5,703 nucleotides of DNA from CAYGXH01 sp964354485 (lineage in GTDB: Bacteria; Bacteroidota; Ignavibacteria; UBA10030; SZUA-254), in the NCBI GenBank assembly GCA_964354485.1, contig CAYGZY010000180.1, forward strand, positions 1 to 5,703. The letters run 5' to 3'. The stretch's first letter is position 1. Each line of letters begins with the position of its first letter. The position numbers were made by a program, and so were the translations under genes. This document shows, one piece after another, positions 1 through 4,875 of the stretch. The notes below the pieces were generated by a model. It was given only the letters and a program-made list of their open reading frames with translations, did no database searches and had not been told where the DNA came from.

Positions 1-2
1 TA

Positions 3-122
3 GTTGGACAAGAAAACCCGTTTTTGCGTAACATCACTAATAAGTTAAATGGTACAAAAATATACAATCTGTATTATTTATCTATCAATGAACTACCCCG
101 CCGCAAGCGGCGGGGAATTTGA
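3..122 (+). CDS. Possible 3' end of an upstream gene, cut by the left edge
   Basis: This frame is open from the left edge for 39 codons and ends in TGA at 120-122. The other two forward frames hit stops within the first 50 bases. The peptide begins VGQENPFLRNIT and ends NELPRRKRRGI. The last ten or so codons lie inside the GC-rich hairpin at 96-115, so the basic tail is dictated by the repeat and not by an obvious protein family. The stop lies 44 bases before the methyltransferase start, which is ordinary operon spacing. No family is recognisable from so short a fragment. A 39-codon open frame in AT-rich DNA can arise by chance, so this is a low-confidence call. If real, the gene has probably had its C-terminus replaced or extended by insertion of the repeat. 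Confidence 0.3.
   Translation, partial: VGQENPFLRNITNKLNGTKIYNLYYLSINELPRRKRRGI
91..119. repeat. REP/IS200-like GC-rich hairpin with CTAC tetranucleotide
   Basis: A perfect 9-bp inverted repeat, CCCCGCCGC (96-104) and GCGGCGGGG (107-115), is separated only by AA. In practice it would be an 8-bp stem with a CAAG loop. CTAC (93-96) directly precedes and overlaps the stem, which reads as GTAG on the other strand. The element is almost pure G+C in otherwise AT-rich DNA. A GC hairpin beside GTAG/CTAC is characteristic of repetitive extragenic palindromes mobilised by RAYT/IS200-type TnpA_REP transposases, although in classic REPs the GTAG lies 5' of the stem. It could instead act as a transcript-end or stability hairpin. 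The AATTT after the stem is a poor U-tract, so a strong intrinsic terminator is less likely. Repeat status is inferred, because only one copy is in the window. Confidence 0.5.
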
Positions 123-154
123 CCCTAAAGAGATTAAATGCTTTGACATAAATC

Positions 155-159
155 AGGAG
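155..159 (+). promoter_or_regulatory. Ribosome binding site of the methyltransferase gene
   Basis: AGGAG lies 7 bases before the ATG at 167. It is the best-placed Shine-Dalgarno site in the window and fixes that start. Confidence 0.65.
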
Positions 160-166
160 TTGCACT

Positions 167-1093
167 ATGCAAGCAGCTGATTCGGATCAAAACAAAAATG
201 AAATTTATTGCATCTTTTGTCTGAAATCTATGTTGAGAACTGCATTCAGTACGAAGGATAGAAATAGACGAGTTGATGATCGGATATTTACTGTTATGAC
301 GTGCCCTTTTTGTGGTTTAGGTTATACATATCCAAGATTAAATCTTGAAGAATTGACTCATTACTATCCGCTAGAATATTTTAGCATAGATGATAATCAC
401 AAAATAGAAGGGATAAAACATTCTAGAAGATATCGACAAGTTCGTATTGCACGAATTAAAAAATATTTCTCATCGGGTTTATTACTAGACGTTGGAGCCG
501 GGACTGGTATGTTCCTCAAAACAGCAAAAGAGAATCATTATGATGTTGAAGGTTTAGAGATATCGAAGAATGCTGCGCAATTCGGTAGAAGTGCATGGGG
601 TCTAACTATAAAGGAGGGGGATTTTGAAAATACTTCCTATCCCATGAATCATTACGACATTGTAACTTTAGGACATGTTCTTGAACATTTGAATGATCCG
701 ATATGTGCTATAAGAAAGCTCTATTCTATTTTAAAACCCAACGGTTTATTGGTCATCAGTGTGCCAAATATCAATAGTATTCAATCTATATTATTTAGGA
801 ATAAATGGTTTCATCTTGATATTCCCCGTCATCTATATCATTATTCTCCATCAGTGTTGAGTTCTATCCTCGATAGTGCCGGATTTAAAATCGTTGAAAT
901 TAATTATTATTCTAGTGAACACAACTGGGTTGGCATATTAGGTAGCATCATGAGGTTGAGTCCACCAGATGAATTCTTACTTCATAAAATTGTAAGGAAA
1001 TTAATAGGATCCCCGATAGCTAGAACTTTAGCATTCCTAGAAGCTCTTATTCGAAGGGGTGGGACTTTTGAGTTATATGCTATAAAAAAGTAG
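167..1093 (+). CDS. Class I SAM-dependent methyltransferase with N-terminal Cys4 zinc-ribbon-like segment
   Basis: This 308-residue protein probably methylates a sugar or sugar intermediate in the cytoplasm; the substrate cannot be read from sequence. Residues 15-18 (CIFC) and 46-49 (CPFC) form a CxxC...CxxC pair typical of a small zinc-binding segment in front of many polysaccharide-cluster methyltransferases. The Rossmann core follows. Motif I is LLDVGAGTG (106-114), the SAM ribose-binding acid is probably E130 in GLEIS, motif IV is YDIVTLGHVLEH (163-174), and LKPNGLLVISVPN (189-201) is the post-motif strand. DIPRHLYHYSP (218-228) is the conserved block after the core in Methyltransf_23-like enzymes. 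All key motifs are intact. The start is fixed by AGGAG 7 bases upstream. Sampled GC is about 33%, lower than in the downstream genes, which hints at a separate origin. The next gene begins 124 bases on. The methyltransferase assignment is secure; O-, N- or C-methylation is unknown. Confidence 0.88.
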   Translation: MQAADSDQNKNEIYCIFCLKSMLRTAFSTKDRNRRVDDRIFTVMTCPFCGLGYTYPRLNLEELTHYYPLEYFSIDDNHKIEGIKHSRRYRQVRIARIKKYFSSGLLLDVGAGTGMFLKTAKENHYDVEGLEISKNAAQFGRSAWGLTIKEGDFENTSYPMNHYDIVTLGHVLEHLNDPICAIRKLYSILKPNGLLVISVPNINSIQSILFRNKWFHLDIPRHLYHYSPSVLSSILDSAGFKIVEINYYSSEHNWVGILGSIMRLSPPDEFLLHKIVRKLIGSPIARTLAFLEALIRRGGTFELYAIKK

Positions 1094-1119
1094 TGACACA
1101 TAATAGTTTTTTCGTAATA

Positions 1120-1125
1120 TATAAT
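1120..1125 (+). promoter_or_regulatory. Candidate -10 box upstream of the GT2 gene
   Basis: A perfect TATAAT sits about 95 bases before the glycosyltransferase start. The only -35-like hexamer, GTGACA at 1093-1098, is 21 bases away, which is too far for a standard sigma-70 promoter. The call therefore rests on one box in AT-rich DNA and is weak. If used, transcription would start near 1132, just before the orphan AAAGGAG at 1135-1141. Confidence 0.22.
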
Positions 1126-1217
1126 ACAAAGAACAAAGGAGTTATCGTTTATTACTATCTCATAAAAGTTATAGCTTCACCGCTGATCTGAAGAAATATA
1201 ATTTCTGAATTTCATAT

Positions 1218-2150
1218 ATGAATCCTAAGGTTGCCGTCGTTCTCTTAAACCTAAACCTGGAAGACCATACGAAAGAGTGTATCCTTTCCCTGCAGAAGCT
1301 GTCGTACAATCCGGTTGAAATTATCCTTATCGACAATAACTCAACCGATGGCTCCGGTGAACGTTTGCATGAAATGTTCCCAACAATCATATTTCAGCGT
1401 AATACGGAAAACCTGGGTTTTGCAGGCGGCAATAACATCGGGATTAAAATTGCCCTCGATCGGGGTGCAGATTATATTATGCTTCTTAACAATGATACCA
1501 TCGTTGAAAAAGATCTCATCCAACCGTTGATCAATCGGGCAAAAACCGATTTAAAAACAGGCTTCCAGAGCTGTAAAATTTATCTCTACACGTATCCCAA
1601 TCAATTATGGTATGCTGGTGCTGCGTTCAATACCCATAAAGCGTTAGGCAGGCATCGTGGTATTTTAGAAGAGGACAATAATCAATATGATACTATCGAG
1701 GAGACGGATATGGCTACAGGTTGTATGATGTTTGCTTCAAGAAGCGTTATTGAGGAGATAGGACTCCTCGATGAAAATTTGTTTATATATTTTGAAGATG
1801 CCGATTGGTGCCTGAGAGCACGCGCACACGGCTACCATAATATCTACAATCCGTCTGTAAAAATTTGGCACAAAGTATCTGTGACAAGTAAAATTGATAG
1901 CCCATTTTACCTCTATTTCACAATGCGAAATAAAATCATTTTCCTGCGAAAACACAGCGAGCCGAAGAAATGGATATTACATATACCATATTTTTTTTAC
2001 TTCTATGCCCGCCATATTATCCGCATGTCACTAAAATGGCACTCGTATGTCGGAACGAAGGCAGTTATTGTAGGAATTATCGATGGCCTGCGTAATTATA
2101 CCGGGGCAGGTGGGAAGGGTAGACTGTACACGACGGTGATAAAGAAGTAA
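1218..2150 (+). CDS. Family 2 glycosyltransferase (rhamnosyltransferase-like, GT-A fold)
   Basis: This 310-residue enzyme should transfer a sugar from a nucleotide donor during polysaccharide or O-antigen assembly at the cytoplasmic membrane face. The N-terminal strand VAVVLLNLN (5-13) is followed by the nucleotide-binding DNNSTDGS (39-46) and the block ENLGFAGGNN (64-73), hallmarks of the WbbL/RfbF-like GT2 group. LLNNDT (89-94) carries the metal-binding acid D93. GCMMFASRSVIEEIG (168-182) and FEDADWCLRAR (192-202) form the acceptor side, with the probable catalytic ED pair at 193-194. A hydrophobic aromatic stretch near 252-268 may be a membrane-associating helix, as is usual in this group. 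Length is normal. ATG 1218 is the only usable start, because TGA lies in frame at 1206; no Shine-Dalgarno site precedes it. Donor and acceptor are not deducible. The neighbouring gmd makes a GDP-6-deoxyhexose donor plausible for the locus as a whole. Confidence 0.9.
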   Translation: MNPKVAVVLLNLNLEDHTKECILSLQKLSYNPVEIILIDNNSTDGSGERLHEMFPTIIFQRNTENLGFAGGNNIGIKIALDRGADYIMLLNNDTIVEKDLIQPLINRAKTDLKTGFQSCKIYLYTYPNQLWYAGAAFNTHKALGRHRGILEEDNNQYDTIEETDMATGCMMFASRSVIEEIGLLDENLFIYFEDADWCLRARAHGYHNIYNPSVKIWHKVSVTSKIDSPFYLYFTMRNKIIFLRKHSEPKKWILHIPYFFYFYARHIIRMSLKWHSYVGTKAVIVGIIDGLRNYTGAGGKGRLYTTVIKK

Positions 2151-2198
2151 ATACTGAGAGGAAATAATTCTTCCTTTTACTATAACGACTCACTCCCT

Positions 2199-2366
2199 CT
2201 AAGCTGAATTCCATATTTCTCCGGATTTTATATGTTGCCCCTGAAAGTTGTTCCTCGAGCTTAATAACCTAACGACAGGTTCATTGAGTTTCAAGCGGAG
2301 ATCGATGAGGTAGTTTAAATGATCCTGCAACATACCGATTACTCGCCGGGGTGCCACCCAAATCAC
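2199..2366 (-). pseudogene. Short minus-strand open frame, possible gene remnant
   Basis: On the minus strand a 55-codon frame runs from GTG at 2366 to TAG at 2199-2201, with an internal ATG at 2331-2333. The peptide looks protein-like, with alternating leucines and charges, for example MLQDHLNYLIDLRLKLNEP, and ends SGEIWNSA. An in-frame TAA immediately precedes the first codons and no ribosome binding site is visible, so it looks like a fragment and not an intact gene. The DNA here is about 43% GC, richer than the following 200 bases (about 30%). I do not recognise a family. It could be the remnant of a deleted gene or mobile element, part of a dispersed repeat, or chance. Coding is not established. 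Confidence 0.25.
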
Positions 2367-2376
2367 AGCTTATAAA

Positions 2377-2474
2377 AATATATCATCGTAGAAAAGAGAG
2401 ATGAAGAATTTGTTCGAAATACATGGAATAGTATGAGATGATATATTCGTATTGAACAAATGTACGAATCTCAT
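2377..2474. repeat. Cluster of nested, competing inverted repeats
   Basis: Three pairings can be read directly. (A) Positions 2377-2387 pair with 2437-2447, a perfect 11 bp (AATATATCATC / GATGATATATT). (B) Positions 2408-2415 pair with 2454-2461, 8 bp (ATTTGTTC / GAACAAAT). (C) Positions 2445-2451 pair with 2463-2469, 7 bp (ATTCGTA / TACGAAT), extended after a 7-base bulge by 2433-2437 with 2470-2474 (ATGAG / CTCAT). A and C share bases and cannot form together. B pairs the loop of C with upstream sequence and would make a pseudoknot with either. This could be a leader RNA, an operator, or the end of a small element. Shorter pairs are expected by chance in AT-rich DNA, so only A is notable alone. 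Confidence 0.35.
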
Positions 2475-2487
2475 GACAACCCTTAAT

Positions 2488-2516
2488 TTGAGTTACTGAA
2501 TAAAAAACGTTATTTT
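2488..2516 (+). promoter_or_regulatory. Candidate sigma-70-type promoter for the GT4-gmd pair
   Basis: TTGAGT (2488-2493) and TATTTT (2511-2516) are separated by exactly 17 bases, each matching four of six consensus positions. Transcription would start near 2523, about 60 bases before the GT4 start. The gap to the previous gene makes a promoter here likely in principle, but the match is modest and AT-rich DNA gives many such hits. Confidence 0.3.
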
Positions 2517-2582
2517 AAGCCTGTCATTCTAACGGTCTATTCATGGTTTTATCATTGTAGTAGTTCTGAACGGTTAATATAA

Positions 2583-3728
2583 ATGGTCAATGTCGGGATT
2601 TATAATACGAGCTGGGGAACATTCGGCGGCGGGGAGAAATATATTTCGCTAATAGCGAATATACTTTCAAAACTCGATGGATTCAATGTAACATTGTTGC
2701 TCGACAAACCGTCATTAACACGCGAACAATTATCGACATTTTACAGTATAGAACTCGATAACGTTGCAGTACGAAACATCAGCGCTAAAGATGTGACTGA
2801 TATCATGAGTTCTTTGGATATAGGGATCATCACGTCTAATGTAAAAACCTTTGGCAATCACGCAAAATACAATATCTATATACTTCAGATTCCTTATTAC
2901 AAATTAACACCCGTACGTATTCTTGGAAAAGCTATCAGAGAAAATCCCAAAGAAGGTATTAAGGATATTATGCGTCTTGCGCTTCTACGGGATGCAAGAA
3001 AATCTGATTTAGCATTGGTGTATTCGGAATTTACACAGGGAGTGCTCCAAAAATATCATAATATTGATGGTAATATCTTGTACCCGCCGATAGACGATTT
3101 CCATCGAATTGGAGCGAAGAAAAAAGTACTTCTGAGCGTTGGTCGTTTTTTCAGGGGGGTCTATAATGATAAGCGTTATGACATCCTGATTGAGGCGTTT
3201 AAGAAGCTCTGGCAACACGTTGCCGACTCATCGTGGGAGTATCACCTCGTCGGGAGCTGCGGAGCGGATGCAGAATCTCAACGGTACCTTGACACCTTGC
3301 GAGAATCAGCTAAAGGATACCCGATAAGATTTTATGTCAATGCGACCTATAGCGATCTCCAAAAGCTATATGATGAATCGACAATCTTCTGGCATGCGAC
3401 CGGATACGGTGTCGATGAAACTAGGTATCCGGAAAGGATGGAACATTTTGGCATGTCCACAGTCGAAGCGATGTCGGCTAAGTGCATCCCGGTTGTCATA
3501 AATAAAGGAGGGCTGAAGGAAATTATAACGCATGGAGAAACAGGTTTTCTTTGGAATACTCTGGAAGAACTAATCGATTACACCTTGCAGATTATAAGCG
3601 ATCCAGTGATGGCTGATCGGATGAAAGAACATGCTCGTTCTCGGTATATGGATTTCAATCGCGACCACTTTTCACAAAACCTTATCCAACTCATAGAGAA
3701 ATTGAACATCGGTGGTTTACGAAATTAA
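2583..3728 (+). CDS. Family 4 glycosyltransferase (GT-B fold)
   Basis: This 381-residue retaining-type glycosyltransferase probably adds a hexose or 6-deoxyhexose from a nucleotide donor to a growing lipid-linked glycan in the cytoplasm. The N-terminal domain (about 1-175) opens with the glycine loop FGGGEKY (14-20) and closes with the inter-domain stretch LVYSEFTQ...ILYPPID (145-171). The C-terminal donor domain contains LSVGRFF (184-190) with R188, DKRYDILIEAF (196-206) with the donor-phosphate-contacting K197, the EX7E motif as E287 and E295 around EHFGMSTVE, then GGLKE (309-313) and HGETGFLW (317-324). Every expected motif is present and the length is typical. ATG 2583 directly follows an in-frame TAA, so no longer start is possible; no Shine-Dalgarno site is visible. 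It ends 32 bases before gmd, so the two are probably cotranscribed and the donor may be a GDP-sugar; that is inference. Confidence 0.9.
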   Translation: MVNVGIYNTSWGTFGGGEKYISLIANILSKLDGFNVTLLLDKPSLTREQLSTFYSIELDNVAVRNISAKDVTDIMSSLDIGIITSNVKTFGNHAKYNIYILQIPYYKLTPVRILGKAIRENPKEGIKDIMRLALLRDARKSDLALVYSEFTQGVLQKYHNIDGNILYPPIDDFHRIGAKKKVLLSVGRFFRGVYNDKRYDILIEAFKKLWQHVADSSWEYHLVGSCGADAESQRYLDTLRESAKGYPIRFYVNATYSDLQKLYDESTIFWHATGYGVDETRYPERMEHFGMSTVEAMSAKCIPVVINKGGLKEIITHGETGFLWNTLEELIDYTLQIISDPVMADRMKEHARSRYMDFNRDHFSQNLIQLIEKLNIGGLRN

Positions 3729-3760
3729 TCTGGGAATCCCCAGAATATATTAGTACTATT

Positions 3761-4777
3761 ATGAATATGAAAACTGCAATCATAACAGGCATCACCGGAC
3801 AGGATGGCTCTTACCTATCAGAGTTATTGCTGCAAAATAATTATCAAGTAATCGGATTGCGAAGAAAAACTTCATATGCACAAGCTGAAAATATACAACA
3901 CCTGCACGGTCGTATCGATCTTGTATATGGGGATCTCCTCGATAGTTTTTCCATTGCGGAAGCTATCCGTAAGTATCAACCGGACGAGATCTACAATCTC
4001 GCATCCCAATCATATCCGGGTGAATCATGGCGACTCGCGATAGAAACTGGTGAAATAACAGGACTCGGGGCGCATCGACTCTTTGAAGTTATCAGGCAGG
4101 TAAAACCAGATTGTAAAGTTTATCAAGCATCATCATCAGAAATGTTCGGTGAAGTAAAACAAAGCCCCCAGAATGAGCAGACGCCGTTCCTTCCCATCAA
4201 TCCGTATGCAGCCGCGAAGGTCTATGCCCATAATGTGGCAAGAATATATGCGAAAAGTTATAATCTTTTTATAACACGCGGTATACTGTTCAACCATGAA
4301 AGCCCGCGCCGGGGTTTGCATTTCCTGACACAGAAAGTCACATATGGCGCGGCATGTGTTAAACTGGGCATCAAAAATTCTCCTGCGCAGAATGAGCAGT
4401 ATGAACCGATTGTGCAAGATGGAAAAATTGCGTTGGGCAATCTAGACGCTCAACGGGATTGGGGATACGCTAAAGATTATGTCGAAGCAATGTGGCTTAT
4501 GGTTCAGCAGGAAAATCCCGGCGATTTTGTTATCGGAACCGGGAAGATAAGAACTGTGCGAGAGTTCTGTGAGACGGCATTTTCATACGTCGGGCTTAAT
4601 TGGAGAGACCATATCCTGATCGACCAGCGATTCGTAAGACCTACGGAAACCGGCCCCACAGTCGCAGATCCAACTAAAGCTGCTGAAGTATTGGGATGGA
4701 AACCAAAAACATCGTTCTCCGATATCGTCGCATTGATGGTTGAAAGCCATATACAGAAATTAAAAAAGATACAATAG
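3761..4777 (+). CDS. gmd: GDP-mannose 4,6-dehydratase
   Basis: This enzyme converts GDP-D-mannose to GDP-4-keto-6-deoxy-D-mannose with bound NADP(H), the branch point to GDP-fucose, GDP-rhamnose and GDP-perosamine. It is a 338-residue extended SDR. The nucleotide-binding motif is TGITGQDGSYL (9-19), followed by LRRKTS (33-38) for the NADP phosphate and YNLASQS (78-84). The catalytic residues are visible as S125 and E127 in QASSSEMFG and Y149/K153 in YAAAK; Ser replaces the Thr seen in E. coli and human enzymes, a conservative swap. The GMD signature NHESPRRG (178-185) is intact, as are LGNLDAQRDWGYAKDYVEAMW (225-245) and the C-terminal DPTKAAEVLGWKP. An extra segment of roughly 15-18 residues lies around 205-223 compared with the E. 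coli type. Two ATGs (3761, 3767) are possible and neither has a clear ribosome site. The product-finishing reductase or aminotransferase is not in the window. Confidence 0.93.
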   Translation: MNMKTAIITGITGQDGSYLSELLLQNNYQVIGLRRKTSYAQAENIQHLHGRIDLVYGDLLDSFSIAEAIRKYQPDEIYNLASQSYPGESWRLAIETGEITGLGAHRLFEVIRQVKPDCKVYQASSSEMFGEVKQSPQNEQTPFLPINPYAAAKVYAHNVARIYAKSYNLFITRGILFNHESPRRGLHFLTQKVTYGAACVKLGIKNSPAQNEQYEPIVQDGKIALGNLDAQRDWGYAKDYVEAMWLMVQQENPGDFVIGTGKIRTVREFCETAFSYVGLNWRDHILIDQRFVRPTETGPTVADPTKAAEVLGWKPKTSFSDIVALMVESHIQKLKKIQ

Positions 4778-4865
4778 GAATATATTGCACTCGTTCTTTT
4801 GGTAAGGTTGGCTATTAAACCACCCAGCATGCACGTCAAATGTAACTATGCATTAACTTATTGTC

Positions 4866-4870
4866 GAAGG
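4866..4870 (+). promoter_or_regulatory. Ribosome binding site of the membrane protein gene
   Basis: GAAGG ends 5 bases before the ATG at 4876 and supports that start over the in-frame TTG at 4861. The frame is closed by TAA at 4843-4845. Confidence 0.5.
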
Positions 4871-4875
4871 TAGCT

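Larger units (their letters stand above)
2151..2582. other. 432-base intergenic gap between the two glycosyltransferase genes
   Basis: No convincing intact gene lies here on either strand. The left half holds the minus-strand open frame at 2199-2366. The AT-rich right half holds the inverted-repeat cluster at 2377-2474 and a candidate promoter at 2488-2516. A gap this long is unusual between same-strand genes of one polysaccharide operon and suggests a deleted gene, an inserted element, or a long leader for the GT4-gmd pair. Confidence 0.7.

Noticed and set aside
143..171. TTGACA (143-148) with TATGCA 17 bases on, resembling a promoter
   Set aside because: The -10 would cover the start codon of the methyltransferase and transcription would begin inside the gene, so it cannot drive the annotated start. 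It is probably chance.
1192..1206. Small inverted repeat AGAAAT / ATTTCT just upstream of the GT2 start
   Set aside because: Six AT-rich base pairs around a 3-base loop are expected by chance in this composition.
2159..2178. Possible terminator after the GT2 gene: AGGAA, 7-base loop, TTCCT, then TTT
   Set aside because: The stem is only 5 bp plus weak pairs and is AT-rich, and the U-tract is short and part of the extended stem. Too weak to call.
3729..3744. Hairpin TCTGGG / CCCAGA with AATC loop between the GT4 and gmd genes
   Set aside because: The 6-bp stem has no T-tract after it and sits in a 32-base operon spacer. It could affect mRNA stability but does not support a terminator.
4785..4818. 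TTGCAC and TATTAA as a promoter before the membrane protein gene
   Set aside because: The spacing is 22 bases, well outside the usual 16-19. The gene may simply be cotranscribed with gmd.
4136..4839. Minus-strand open frames of 60 to 111 codons opposite gmd
   Set aside because: They are antisense shadows of a confidently identified gmd, and their peptides show no motifs.
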